64,000 nt of DNA from an uncultured Acetatifactor sp. (GTDB lineage: Bacteria > Bacillota > Clostridia > Lachnospirales > Lachnospiraceae): NCBI GenBank assembly GCA_947631615.1, contig CANRLX010000003.1:27728-91727 (forward strand). The letters run 5' to 3'. The position numbers were made by a program, and so were the translations under genes. Below are positions 17,920-27,126 of this stretch, in pieces. Position 1 is the first letter of the stretch. The number at the start of each line of letters is the position of its first letter. The notes below the pieces were generated by a model, which was given only the letters and a program-made list of their open reading frames with translations, made no database searches and was not told where the DNA came from.

Positions 17920-18607
17920 GTAACAGCGCTACCTCCTCTTTTGTCAGCTCTCTGCTCTGTCCGGGCGAAAGCCTGTCGTCCAGCTGCAGCCTGCCGAAGC
18001 AGATCCTCTTTAGAGAAAGGACCTCGTTTCCCACCGCCTTCAGCATCCGTTTCACCTGGTGATACCGCCCTTCGTGAATGGTGAGCAGGATTTCACATTC
18101 CCCCAGGACCTCCACCTTCGCCGGAGCGGTGGGCTTATCGTCCCCGATGTCGATCCCCTGGGACAGGCGCCCGATCTCTTCCGGAGAAAGCTCTCTTTGG
18201 ATCCTGACCGCATAGACCTTCTCCACGTGCCTTTTCGGCGAGAGGAGGCGGTGGGCGAGCTCCCCGTCATTGGTGAGGATCAGCAGCCCTTCCGTGTCCT
18301 TATCCAGCCGGCCCACGGGAAAGAGTCCGGCGCGCTTCTCCTCTGGCAGAAGCTCCAAAACGGTCCTGTCCAGAAGATCCCTGGTGGCGGAGACGACCCC
18401 CTGGGGCTTGTTCAGCATATAATAGACGAACCTGCAGAAGGTCAGGGGTTCCCCGTTTAGGGCGATCCGGTCGCAGGTCTCGTCGATCCTTTGTTCCGGC
18501 GCCCTGACCACGGAACCGTTCACCGTGACAAGTCCTTTTCGGATATAGTCCTTCACCTGGCTCCGGCTCCCCTGATGCAGTTCACATAAAAATTTATCCA
18601 GTCGCAA
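17909..18607 (-). CDS. RsuA-family 16S rRNA pseudouridine synthase
   Basis: A 232-residue RsuA/RluB-type enzyme. An S4 domain ([17 protein letters not shown]) is followed by [13 protein letters not shown], the catalytic [20 protein letters not shown] and the C-terminal [16 protein letters not shown] place the start at TTG 18605-18607, because MRLDKFL is the normal family N-terminus and TAGGAG lies upstream; a longer frame reaches ATG 18646. The TTG start also avoids approaching the divergent gene at 18657. Target uridine uncertain (16S U516-like suggested by length). Confidence 0.9.
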   Translation of the reverse strand: MRLDKFLCELHQGSRSQVKDYIRKGLVTVNGSVVRAPEQRIDETCDRIALNGEPLTFCRFVYYMLNKPQGVVSATRDLLDRTVLELLPEEKRAGLFPVGRLDKDTEGLLILTNDGELAHRLLSPKRHVEKVYAVRIQRELSPEEIGRLSQGIDIGDDKPTAPAKVEVLGECEILLTIHEGRYHQVKRMLKAVGNEVLSLKRICFGRLQLDDRLSPGQSRELTKEEVALLHES

Positions 18608-18656
18608 GATGCTTCTTTCTCCTACTATTTCAGCGGTCAGGCTCATATATTAGACC

Positions 18657-19622
18657 ATGAAAGGTTATTCCAGATTCCTGATCACACTTGTTTTTTTCCT
18701 GATGGTGGGCTGTATTCTGACCCACTCCCAGCTCGGCCTTGCCTACGCCCTGACAGGACTCGACCTGTGGTATGAAAAAATGGTCCCCGCGCTCCTGCCC
18801 TTTATGATCCTGTCCAGCATCATGATAAGGCTGCGCCTGACGGAAGGCTTCACCACCGTGCTCTATCCCGTGCTTAAGCCCGTCTTTCGGGTGTCCCGAA
18901 ACGTCTGTTATGCCATCATCATGGGATTTTTGTGCGGATTCCCCATGGGCGCCCGAACGGCTGCGGACCTCTATGAGCGACAGAGGATCACGGAGCGGGA
19001 GGCAGAGTATCTTCTGGCCTTCTGCAACAACATCGGGCCGGTGTATTTTTTGAGCTTTGCCCTGCCTCTGATCGGCAGTCCAAGGATCCTTCCCTGTCTT
19101 TTCGGGATGTACGGGATCCCCCTTGTCTACGGCGCCGTTCTCCGAAGGACCTTTTATCGGGACCTGGATTTTAGTATCGCCTCTTCCTCCGGTCCGCATC
19201 CGAGGCCAGACGGCCGGACGCTCCTTCCCTCTTCCCCCGCGGAAAAGCTGACGCTTTTGGGGGAGATGGACGACGCCATAAACAGCTCCCTGCAAAGTAT
19301 TTTGATGCTGGGCGGCTATATGATTTTGTTTAACCTTATGAACCTGGCCCCTCACATTCTCCTGGGACGTGTCCCCAGGCTGATAGCGCCCCTCTTTGAG
19401 ATCAGCGGGGGACTGAAGCTTCTGGGGGATCGGGCGCCGCTCTACACCCTGCTGGTGCTTCCCTTCGGCGGCCTCTCCTGCCTGGCCCAGACCTATAGCT
19501 GCATCCAAAAGACGCCGCTGTCCATCGGAAGATACCTTAGCCACAAGCTGACGCTGACCGCCCTGACCGCGGCCTATTATCTGTGCCTTTGGTCGGTTTC
19601 CCCGTCCTGCCTTCTGCGCTGA
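18657..19622 (+). CDS. YlbJ-like nucleoside-recognition (gate) domain membrane protein
   Basis: A 321-residue membrane protein with about seven hydrophobic segments. MGFLCGFPMGARTAADL and EYLLAFCNNIGPVYF are typical of the gate/nucleoside-recognition domain of the sporulation protein YlbJ. In Bacillus, ylbJ lies beside rsmD (ylbH) and coaD (ylbI); both are found about 3 kb away here, which supports the call. No clear Shine-Dalgarno is seen before the ATG. The last 46 bases overlap the 3' end of the convergent amidase gene. Confidence 0.75.
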   Translation: MKGYSRFLITLVFFLMVGCILTHSQLGLAYALTGLDLWYEKMVPALLPFMILSSIMIRLRLTEGFTTVLYPVLKPVFRVSRNVCYAIIMGFLCGFPMGARTAADLYERQRITEREAEYLLAFCNNIGPVYFLSFALPLIGSPRILPCLFGMYGIPLVYGAVLRRTFYRDLDFSIASSSGPHPRPDGRTLLPSSPAEKLTLLGEMDDAINSSLQSILMLGGYMILFNLMNLAPHILLGRVPRLIAPLFEISGGLKLLGDRAPLYTLLVLPFGGLSCLAQTYSCIQKTPLSIGRYLSHKLTLTALTAAYYLCLWSVSPSCLLR

Positions 19623-20968
19623 CGCCGGCGCTTTTTTCTCCGGCTGTCGGCGATCATCTGCGACAGGACCACCAGCGCCAGCAGAAAGACCACGATCACC
19701 AGGCAGACCGCAAGAAAGCTAAAGAAATCGACCTGGGGGTTTGCCTGCTCCTCCTCGGGAAGCTCCGGCCGGAAGGTGGAGGTGCCGGGGAGACTGCTCT
19801 CGGACGGTTCTGTCGTCTCCTCCGAATCCGCCGTTTTCTCCATCGCCGCCTCCCCTGCGGCGGCCTCCACGTCCCCTTCCGTCTCCGCGTAGAGGAAGGT
19901 CTGGAGAAAATCGACGGTGTTGCTCTCCGTGTAGAGATCGTACAGATTGTAAGCGCGAAAGACCACATGGGGCTGCCTGCCAGACGGGATCTGCAGGGTC
20001 ACGTCGGCGATATCCTGATAGGTCCCCTCCACCACGTCGCAGTTTGGCCACGGCTGCCTCGGGCTATACGTTTCCCCTCCGTCCAGACTGTAGGAGTAAT
20101 ACAGAAGCATACTGTCATAGTCGGCCGCCGTGATCTCAAAGGTGGTCTCTCCCGTGTTGAAATTGGCATCCTTTAAGGTAATTTGACAGATATCCGGCTC
20201 GGTCTGATCTGCCGTTGTCCGCGCCACCTTTTGGTTCGGGGATGCGGCGGCCAGCTCGCCTGCGCTGTAGGCGCTGTAATCCACGCCCAGCTCTTCGCTT
20301 TTCAGTCCAAAATACTTGGCGACCGAGAGCGCGTCCGCCCTTCCGAACGCCTCGAGATCCTCCGTGGAATCACAAAAGGGAACGTCCGTCTCCTCGTCCA
20401 CGTGGCAGTGCTCGATGATCACCGCGGGGATTTCCTGCTCTCTCGCAAACCGGATAATCCCGTAATAGTCCCCGTTGTCGCCAAGCCTTGTCTTCACGCC
20501 CCGCAGAAAGAGCCCCATATCCCGCATCGTCTCCATCTGGACCATGCCGAACTGATACCCGTAGGCATTGTACGGCGCAAACGCCGAGACCCAGACCTCT
20601 GACCCATACAGCTCATGGCTCAGAGAGGCGTTATAATGGATGCTGAAGAGGAAATCCGCGTCCACCGACGCCGCAAACGCCGCCCGTTCATCCAGACCCA
20701 GATCTACGTCCGTGGTGCGGGTCAGATACACCTCCACGTTGTCGTATTTGGACAGCTCCTCATACATTGCCCTCGCCGTCACCATCGTCATGGACTTTTC
20801 CTGAAATCCGTTCTCGATCGTCCCCTCGTTTTCCCCGCCGTGCCCGGGATCGATCACAATGGTAATCACATCCTGTGTCTCCTGGATCCTGCCGTCCGCC
20901 CGCACCGGCAGACAGGCGCCCGCCCAAAGGAGTATGCAGGCCGCGGCATAGGTAATAAATTTTCTCAT
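19577..20968 (-). CDS. N-acetylmuramoyl-L-alanine amidase, membrane-anchored
   Basis: A 463-residue zinc amidase (Amidase_3). The catalytic domain at about residues 33-240 shows IVIDPGHGGENEGT (first His, Glu), LFSIHYNAS (second His) and PAVIIEHCHVD (glutamate). Residues 1-25 are a signal peptide (ITYAAACILLWAGACLP). After an Ig-like region and an acidic Glu/Ala/Thr linker comes a C-terminal membrane helix (FLAVCLVIVVFLLALVVLS) and a very basic tail (KKRRRQRRR). This is an unusual two-anchor layout for an amidase and keeps the enzyme at the membrane. GGAG precedes ATG 20968; extension to 21046 is unlikely. Confidence 0.88.
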   Translation of the reverse strand: MRKFITYAAACILLWAGACLPVRADGRIQETQDVITIVIDPGHGGENEGTIENGFQEKSMTMVTARAMYEELSKYDNVEVYLTRTTDVDLGLDERAAFAASVDADFLFSIHYNASLSHELYGSEVWVSAFAPYNAYGYQFGMVQMETMRDMGLFLRGVKTRLGDNGDYYGIIRFAREQEIPAVIIEHCHVDEETDVPFCDSTEDLEAFGRADALSVAKYFGLKSEELGVDYSAYSAGELAAASPNQKVARTTADQTEPDICQITLKDANFNTGETTFEITAADYDSMLLYYSYSLDGGETYSPRQPWPNCDVVEGTYQDIADVTLQIPSGRQPHVVFRAYNLYDLYTESNTVDFLQTFLYAETEGDVEAAAGEAAMEKTADSEETTEPSESSLPGTSTFRPELPEEEQANPQVDFFSFLAVCLVIVVFLLALVVLSQMIADSRRKKRRRQRRRQDGETDQRHR

Positions 20969-20991
20969 TGCTCTCAACTCCGTGTCCCTGA

Positions 20992-21029
20992 TAACAACAA
21001 AGCCAGCTTTCTCTCCCGAAAACTGGCTT
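20992..21029 (-). terminator. Terminator downstream of the coiled-coil gene
   Basis: On the minus strand a 12-bp stem (arms 21000-21011 and 21018-21029, one G-U pair), loop of six, followed by TTGTTGTT. It lies between the coiled-coil gene and the amidase gene. Confidence 0.7.
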
Positions 21030-21061
21030 ATCCCTCGTACCGTCAACTCATTGCAAACCGC

Positions 21062-21667
21062 CTACGATATCACGTCGATATCTCCGGCCTCACCGTTTTC
21101 TTCCAGTGTGCTCATCTCCATCTCATCCTCGATCGGGTGAAGCTGTCTGCGGTCGTTATGAATGATCTCCTCGTAATGCTTTAAAGATCCCAGCAGATTG
21201 TCATAGTTGGCGCCTGCCGCCTGCCTGGAGGAGACGATGACATTCTCCAGATAGCTCAGCATGTCCTCCATATACTGTGCGGCCGCCGTGCGCACCGTGT
21301 TTGCCTCGATGGTGGCGTTGTCGACGATATCCTGCGCCTGCTTGGTGGCCATCGTCACCACCTCGTTGGCCTGGGCGTATGCCTGCTGCATAATCTCATG
21401 CTCGCTGATCAGCTCGTTGGTGTGGATGGTGGCCTCGTTGATCAGCGCCTCCGCCTTTGCCCTCGCGTCGTTTAAGATCGCTTCCTTATTGCTGATGATC
21501 TTCTGATACCGCTTGATCTCATCGGGAGTTTTCATGCGGAGCTCGCGCAGCAGCTCGTCAATCTCGTCTTTGTTCACGATGATCTCCGTGCTCGACATAA
21601 ACTTGGGCTTACAGCTCTCAATGTACTCTTCTATTTCATCAATTAACTGTTCGATTCTGCTGCTCAT
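21062..21667 (-). CDS. Coiled-coil protein, DivIVA/ATPase subunit-like
   Basis: A 201-residue, almost wholly helical protein. MSSRIEQLIDEIEEYIESC is followed by a long alanine- and glutamate-rich coiled coil (IISNKEAILNDARAKAEALI, QANEVVTMATKQAQDIV), then an acidic C-terminus. It resembles proteins loosely annotated as V-ATPase subunit H or DivIVA-like in Clostridia, but no catalytic motif is present. A scaffolding or division role is possible but unproven. It lies 78 bases downstream of coaD in the same direction. ATG 21667 was chosen over an upstream TTG. Confidence 0.7.
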   Translation of the reverse strand: MSSRIEQLIDEIEEYIESCKPKFMSSTEIIVNKDEIDELLRELRMKTPDEIKRYQKIISNKEAILNDARAKAEALINEATIHTNELISEHEIMQQAYAQANEVVTMATKQAQDIVDNATIEANTVRTAAAQYMEDMLSYLENVIVSSRQAAGANYDNLLGSLKHYEEIIHNDRRQLHPIEDEMEMSTLEENGEAGDIDVIS

Positions 21668-21745
21668 AAACTGACCATGCCTTTCCAAGATTTTGTGTAT
21701 CTCTGATTCCTCGCTCTGTTTTGCGGAGATCCTCCGATCAGGCCG

Positions 21746-22246
21746 CTATTCCCGCTGCGACCGTTTCTTGCGGTATTTCTCAAAGATCATCTCTGCCACA
21801 AAGTCCGGCACCGCCTTTGAGATGTCCCCTCCGAAGTAAGCGATCTCCTTTACGCTGGAGGAGCTTAAGTACGCGTACTCCAGACTGGTGGTCAAAAACA
21901 CCGTGTCCATCTTCCCGCCGGACAAAAGCCGGTTGGTCTGGGCCATCTGAAGCTCATACTCAAAGTCCGTGATCGCGCGAAGCCCGCGAACCGCCACGTG
22001 CAGATCGTTTTCGGCTGCGTAGTTGGTGAGCAGGCCGCTGAAGCTGTTCACCTGCACGTTGGGGAGATGCCTGGTAGCCTCCTTAAGTATCTTAACACGT
22101 TCCTCGACAGAAAACAACGGTGTCTTTTGATTATTGTTCAGAACACTGACGATCAGCACATCAAAGATCTCGGAAGCACGGTTGATAATGTCCAGATGAC
22201 CGTAAGTCATCGGGTCAAAGCTCCCCGGATAAACTGCTCTCTTCAT
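21746..22246 (-). CDS. coaD: Phosphopantetheine adenylyltransferase
   Basis: CoaD, 166 residues, makes dephospho-CoA from 4'-phosphopantetheine and ATP. The nucleotidyl-transferase motif [16 protein letters not shown] (TxGH-type), [18 protein letters not shown] and the C-terminal [13 protein letters not shown] are diagnostic. The ATG at 22246 lies 4 bases after the rsmD stop, so the two are coupled. The frame is open upstream, but that part is a shadow of rsmD. Confidence 0.96.
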   Translation of the reverse strand: MKRAVYPGSFDPMTYGHLDIINRASEIFDVLIVSVLNNNQKTPLFSVEERVKILKEATRHLPNVQVNSFSGLLTNYAAENDLHVAVRGLRAITDFEYELQMAQTNRLLSGGKMDTVFLTTSLEYAYLSSSSVKEIAYFGGDISKAVPDFVAEMIFEKYRKKRSQRE

Positions 22247-22250
22247 AACC

Positions 22251-22808
22251 TTAATCGCCCCCCGCACGTTTGATAAACAGATGTTTGTTGGTCTTATAGC
22301 ACTTTTCCTTCTGCAGCAGAAAACCCAGCTCTGACAGATAAGGCAGCGTCGTCTCCCTGGACGCCTCCACAATAATCAGCGTGTCCTTTGTCACGTACCG
22401 CATCTCTCTCAGGGCGCTCAGCACGCGCCTTTCCTGTTCCTGGCCGTAGGGCGGATCCATAAAGATCACGTCCACCGCGCTCTCCGCGATGCTGCCGAGG
22501 GCGGCGCAGGCATCCTGCTTTAACAGGACGGCGCGGTCCGTAAATTTTGTGAAGGCGAGGTTTTGGGTGATCACGGCCGCCGCCTTCGGGGCGTTCTCGA
22601 TAAAGTACGCCTTTCTGGCGCCCCTGCTGAGCGCCTCGATCCCGATGCCGCCGCTTCCGCTGAACAGATCCACGAAGACGCCCCCCGGCACATCGTTCTG
22701 GATCATGTTGAAAAGCGTTTCCTTGATCCGGTCGGTGGTGGGCCTGGTGTCCATCCCCTCCGGAGCCTTCAGAGGGAGGCTGCGCGCCGTTCCGGCAATC
22801 ACTCTCAT
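22251..22808 (-). CDS. rsmD: 16S rRNA (guanine(966)-N(2))-methyltransferase
   Basis: RsmD, 185 residues. [32 protein letters not shown], the SAM-binding [19 protein letters not shown] and the catalytic FMDPPYG are all present. It methylates G966 of 16S rRNA during small-subunit assembly. It precedes coaD as in most Firmicutes and lies 12 bases downstream of the topoisomerase A-subunit gene. Confidence 0.96.
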   Translation of the reverse strand: MRVIAGTARSLPLKAPEGMDTRPTTDRIKETLFNMIQNDVPGGVFVDLFSGSGGIGIEALSRGARKAYFIENAPKAAAVITQNLAFTKFTDRAVLLKQDACAALGSIAESAVDVIFMDPPYGQEQERRVLSALREMRYVTKDTLIIVEASRETTLPYLSELGFLLQKEKCYKTNKHLFIKRAGGD

Positions 22809-22820
22809 GGAAAATACCTC

Positions 22821-25061
22821 CTATGCCCTGATCTTTGTTCCCTTGCCGTCGCGCTTGGCCAGCTTTAAGCTGTTGAGCATCACATTTCGGCTGCCGTATT
22901 CGATGAAGGTGAGATCGGTGGCCGCCGTGTAATACACGGCCTCTACGCTGTCCTTGTCGCCCAGCTTCATCCCGCGCATACCGACGGCGGTCTTTTTCAT
23001 CTGGGAGATCTCCTCTATCTGGAAGCGCAGGAAATATCCCTCCTTTGACCGCAGGATGATATTGGTCTGGTCCTGCAGCGAGACCACGCTCACCAGACGA
23101 TCCCCCTCGTTCAGGCGGGTGGCGGCAACCGTGCGCTTGGAAACGTCAAACTCGCCGCCATCCACGATCTTTACCATGGATTTGGCGGTGACAAAGACAA
23201 GCTGCCGCAGATTCAGCTCGGTCTGGCTGGCAATGTATACGATATCCTCCTTCTCGGAGTTGTAATTGCTCACGTTGTCAATGGGGATTCCCTTGTCGCG
23301 GAGTTTTCCCGCGGGAAGATCCAGCACCTTCACCGAGTGCATCTGGCCCGAGTCCGTAAACAGACAGACCTTTCCGGTGTTCTTGCAGGGAATGACGTAT
23401 TTGTACTCTGCGTCGGCCGCCTCCTTGTTCCGCTCGTAGGTGGAAGAGTCGATCGTCTTGGCGTAGCCGAAGCGGTCCATCACAAAAAAGACCTCCGTCT
23501 CCTCCAGCTCCTTCTCCCGATAGACGGCCTCCCTGCCATTCTCGATCAGGGTCCTTCGCTTTCTGCCGTACTCTTTCTTGTACGCCTCCAGCTCGTTGAT
23601 GATCACCTGCGCCATAGAATCCTTCCGGTCCAGGATATCCTCGTACCGGTAGATATTCGCCATCGTCTCCTCGTGTTCCTTGATCAGCGCTTCGATCTCC
23701 AGCCCGATCAGCCGGTACAGGCGCATCTCTAAAATGGCGTTTGCCTGCCGCTCCGTGAAGGCAAGCTGCTCCGCCATAATACGGGATTCCTTGTATTTGA
23801 ATTTGATGCCCTCGGTTTTTCCCTCCACCAGACAGGCCTTTGCCATACTGCGGTCCCGGGAGCCGCGCAGGATCTCGATGATCAAATCGATCACGTTGCA
23901 GGCCTTGATCAGCCCCTCCTGGATCTCCTTCCGCTCCATCTCATGCGCTAAGAGATTTCGGTACTTGCGGGTGTTCACCTGATACTGGAAGTCCACACAC
24001 GCCTTGATGATCTGCTTTAGGCCCATGGTCTCCGGACGCCCGTCCGCGATGGCCAGCATATTGACGCCGAAGGTGTCCTCCAGCCGTGTCTTCTTGTATA
24101 GCAGATTGACAAAGTTCTCCGGATCCGCATCCTTCTTGAGCTCAATGACGATGCGGATGCCCTCCTTGGAGGACTGGTTGGAAATGTCCACAATGTCCTG
24201 GGTCTTTTTGGTCTCGGAGAGAGCCGCGATATCGGTCAGGAATTTGGAGATATTGGCGCCGATCATCGTGTAGGGGATCTCGGTGATGACCACATTGGTC
24301 CTGCCGCCCCTGACGTTCTCAAACTCCACCTTGCCGCGCAGCTTGATCTTGCCGGTGCCGGTCTCATAAATCTCCGGAAGCTCGTCCTTGTTGATCACAA
24401 TGCCGCCGGTGGGAAAGTCGGGCCCCTTGATATACTTCATCAGCTCCCTGGTGGTAATGTCTTCGTTCAGCATATAAGCCTTGACCGCGTCGATCACCTC
24501 CCCCAGATTGTGGGGCGGGGTGCTGGTCACCATGCCGACGGCGATGCCCTCGGAGCCGTTCACCAGGAAATTGGGAATCTTCACGGGCAGGACGCAAGGC
24601 TCTTTCTCCGTCTCGTCAAAGTTGGGGACAAAGTCCACCACATCCTTGTCGAGATCCGCGAGAAACGCCTCCTGGGTGATCTTCTGAAGCCTGGCCTCCG
24701 TGTAACGCATTGCCGCGGCGCCGTCCCCCTCGATATTGCCAAAGTTCCCGTGGCCGTCGATGAGCGGAAGCCCTCTTTTGAAGTCCTGCGTCATCACCAC
24801 CAGCGCCTCGTAGATGGAGCTGTCGCCGTGGGGGTGGTATTTACCCATGGTATCTCCGACGATACGCGCGCTCTTTCGATACGGCCTGTCGTAGCGGATC
24901 CCCAGCTCATACATATCATAAAGCGTGCGCCTCTGAACCGGTTTCAAACCGTCACGTATGTCAGGAAGCGCCCTGGCAATTATGACACTCATAGCATAAT
25001 CGATGAAGGACTTCTGCATCTCCTCGGAATATTCTGTTTTGATAATTCGATTGTCGTCCAT
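22821..25061 (-). CDS. Type IIA topoisomerase A subunit (GyrA/ParC family)
   Basis: A 746-residue breakage-reunion subunit. Seen: ALPDIRDGLKPVQRR, the quinolone region GKYHPHGDSSIYEA (serine and glutamate at the sensitive positions) and AAMRYTEARL with the catalytic tyrosine. The C-terminal beta-pinwheel is present (VGMRGMKLGDKD), but I find no GyrA box (QRRGGKG-like) in its first blade, which favours a relaxing/decatenating ParC-like enzyme over a supercoiling gyrase. Many Lachnospiraceae have a gyrA/gyrB pair near dnaA plus a second pair, so I leave the symbol open. It follows the B subunit by 31 bases. Confidence 0.88.
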   Translation of the reverse strand: MDDNRIIKTEYSEEMQKSFIDYAMSVIIARALPDIRDGLKPVQRRTLYDMYELGIRYDRPYRKSARIVGDTMGKYHPHGDSSIYEALVVMTQDFKRGLPLIDGHGNFGNIEGDGAAAMRYTEARLQKITQEAFLADLDKDVVDFVPNFDETEKEPCVLPVKIPNFLVNGSEGIAVGMVTSTPPHNLGEVIDAVKAYMLNEDITTRELMKYIKGPDFPTGGIVINKDELPEIYETGTGKIKLRGKVEFENVRGGRTNVVITEIPYTMIGANISKFLTDIAALSETKKTQDIVDISNQSSKEGIRIVIELKKDADPENFVNLLYKKTRLEDTFGVNMLAIADGRPETMGLKQIIKACVDFQYQVNTRKYRNLLAHEMERKEIQEGLIKACNVIDLIIEILRGSRDRSMAKACLVEGKTEGIKFKYKESRIMAEQLAFTERQANAILEMRLYRLIGLEIEALIKEHEETMANIYRYEDILDRKDSMAQVIINELEAYKKEYGRKRRTLIENGREAVYREKELEETEVFFVMDRFGYAKTIDSSTYERNKEAADAEYKYVIPCKNTGKVCLFTDSGQMHSVKVLDLPAGKLRDKGIPIDNVSNYNSEKEDIVYIASQTELNLRQLVFVTAKSMVKIVDGGEFDVSKRTVAATRLNEGDRLVSVVSLQDQTNIILRSKEGYFLRFQIEEISQMKKTAVGMRGMKLGDKDSVEAVYYTAATDLTFIEYGSRNVMLNSLKLAKRDGKGTKIRA

Positions 25062-25092
25062 TTCCTATATCCTTAATCCCTTTTTGGAAAAC

Positions 25093-27015
25093 CTAGATAT
25101 CCAGCGCCGCATCCTGTGCGTGCTCATAGATAAAAGCCTTTCTGGGAGGCACGTCCGTCCCCATGAGCATCTCCGTCATCTCGGATGCCATACGGGCGTC
25201 CTCGATCTCCACCAGCTTCATCAGCCGCCTATCAGGATCCAGCGTGGTCTCCCAGAGCTGCTCCGCGTCCATCTCGCCCAAGCCCTTATATCTCTGCAGG
25301 GTAAAGGCCCCCTTATGGTTTTTGCGGTATCTCTCCAGCGCCTTGTCGTCGTAGAGATACTCCTCCTTCCCCTTGGCGGGCATAGCCTTGTACAGAGGCG
25401 GCATAGCGATATACACATGCCCCTCAAAAATCAGATCCGGCATAAAGCGGTAAAACAGAGTGAGCAGCAGATTGGAGATATGGGCTCCGTCCACATCCGC
25501 ATCCGCCATAATGATGATCTTGTCGTAGCGCAGCTTGGTGATATCAAAATCGTTTCCGTAGCCCTCGGAAAAACCGCATCCGAAGGCGTTGATCATGGTT
25601 TTGATCTCGGCGTTTGCCAGCACCTTGTCGATGCTCGCCTTCTCCACGTTCAGGATCTTTCCCCGTATGGGCAGGATCGCCTGGTACATCCGATCGCGCG
25701 CCATCTTGGCGCTGCCGCCCGCGGAGTCCCCCTCCACGATAAAGATCTCGCACTTAGAGGCGTCCTTGGAGATGCAGTTGGCAAGCTTACCGTTGGAGTC
25801 GAAGGAAAACTTCTGCTTGGTCAGCATGTTGGTGCGGGCCTTCTCCTCGGTCTTGCGGATCCTGGCCGCCTTCTCCGCGCAGCCGATCACGCTCTTTAGC
25901 ACCTCCAGGTTCCTGTCAAAGTAGTGTACGATCTCATCTCCGGTGACCTTGGACACCACCTTCGCGGCGTCCTGATTGTCCAGCTTGGTCTTGGTCTGTC
26001 CCTCAAAACGGGGATCGGGGTGCTTGACGGAGACCACGGCGGTCATGCCGTTGCGAACGTCCGCACCCGTGAAGTTCTGATCCTTTTCCTTCAGGATATT
26101 CAGCTCTCTGGCGTAGGTGTTTATCACATTGGTAAACTGGGTCTTAAATCCGGTCAGATGGGTGCCGCCCTCGGAATTGTAGATATTGTTGCAGAATCCC
26201 AGCACGTTCTCATGAAACTCATTCACATACTGAAAGGCGACCTCCACGGAGATCCCCTCCGCCTCTCCGGAGAAATAAATCACGTCGTGTACGGTCTCCT
26301 TCGCCTTGTTCATATCCTTGATAAATCCGACGATCCCCTCCGGCTCATGGTAGGTGACCACCTCCGGCTCCTCCCTACGGCGGTCGGTGAAAATAATCGT
26401 CAGCTTCGGATTCAGATAAGCGGTCTCATGGAGGCGGCTCTTCACCTCGTCCTCCTTGAAGCGCGTCCTTTCAAAGATGGTGTCGTCCGGCAGGAAATTG
26501 ATGATGGTGCCGGTCTCCTTTGTCTTGCCGACAACAGGAAGAAGGCCATTCTGCAGCTCGATCACCGGAACGCCCTTCTCATATTTATCCTCATAGATCG
26601 CGCCGTCCACCTTGACCCGCACGGTCAACCGATTGGAAAGCGCGTTGACCACAGAGGAACCCACCCCGTGAAGCCCTCCGCTGGTCTTGTATGCCGAATT
26701 GTCGAATTTTCCGCCGGCATGAAGTGTGGTAAACACCAGTCTCTCCGCGCTGACCCCCTTCTCGTGCATACCCACAGGAATCCCGCGGCCGTTGTCCTCC
26801 ACCGTGGCGGAGCCGTCCGCCTCCAGGGTCACCCGAATGGTGTCGCAGACGCCCGCGAGATGCTCGTCCACCGCGTTGTCCATGATCTCATAGATCAAAT
26901 GGTTCAATCCCTTTGTGGACACGCTGCCGATATACATGCCGGGACGTTTCCTGACCGCCTCCAGTCCCTCCAGGACGGTGATGCTGGACGCACTGTAGTT
27001 ACTAAAATCTGCCAT
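25093..27015 (-). CDS. Type IIA topoisomerase B subunit (GyrB/ParE family)
   Basis: A 640-residue ATPase subunit. GHKL motifs are MDNAVDEHLAG, VEDNGRGIPVGMHEK and TSGGLHGVGSSVVNALS; the TOPRIM motifs are IVEGDSAGGSAK and MADADVDGAHI; the C-terminal block is LQRYKGLGEMD. The KLANC stretch resembles the KLADC of GyrB. Length matches GyrB/ParE without insertions. The start is ATG 27015 (MADFSNYSASSITVLEG) with AAAAGGAG upstream; the frame is open to 27057. It forms an operon with the A subunit, and its gene order (B then A) is the usual one. Confidence 0.9.
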   Translation of the reverse strand: MADFSNYSASSITVLEGLEAVRKRPGMYIGSVSTKGLNHLIYEIMDNAVDEHLAGVCDTIRVTLEADGSATVEDNGRGIPVGMHEKGVSAERLVFTTLHAGGKFDNSAYKTSGGLHGVGSSVVNALSNRLTVRVKVDGAIYEDKYEKGVPVIELQNGLLPVVGKTKETGTIINFLPDDTIFERTRFKEDEVKSRLHETAYLNPKLTIIFTDRRREEPEVVTYHEPEGIVGFIKDMNKAKETVHDVIYFSGEAEGISVEVAFQYVNEFHENVLGFCNNIYNSEGGTHLTGFKTQFTNVINTYARELNILKEKDQNFTGADVRNGMTAVVSVKHPDPRFEGQTKTKLDNQDAAKVVSKVTGDEIVHYFDRNLEVLKSVIGCAEKAARIRKTEEKARTNMLTKQKFSFDSNGKLANCISKDASKCEIFIVEGDSAGGSAKMARDRMYQAILPIRGKILNVEKASIDKVLANAEIKTMINAFGCGFSEGYGNDFDITKLRYDKIIIMADADVDGAHISNLLLTLFYRFMPDLIFEGHVYIAMPPLYKAMPAKGKEEYLYDDKALERYRKNHKGAFTLQRYKGLGEMDAEQLWETTLDPDRRLMKLVEIEDARMASEMTEMLMGTDVPPRKAFIYEHAQDAALDI

Positions 27016-27064
27016 GCAATGCAAAACTCCTTTTGTGCCCGAACTTTTGTTCAACACTACATCT

Positions 27065-27073
27065 AGTATAGCA
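27065..27073 (-). promoter_or_regulatory. Extended -10 promoter for the topoisomerase genes
   Basis: On the minus strand TGC precedes TATACT (27065-27070), an extended -10. No good -35 was seen. It is about 50 bases upstream of the B-subunit start. Confidence 0.5.
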
Positions 27074-27126
27074 TATTTCCACCGGAAAGAAAAGCGAAAA
27101 ATTGTTAGAAAAACCGAACGGGAAAG

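Noticed and set aside
15787..18084. Long plus-strand open frame (about 765 codons) opposite the HAD-YgiQ gene
   Set aside because: It mirrors the real gene, has no recognisable domain, and is a by-product of high G+C codon usage on the coding strand.
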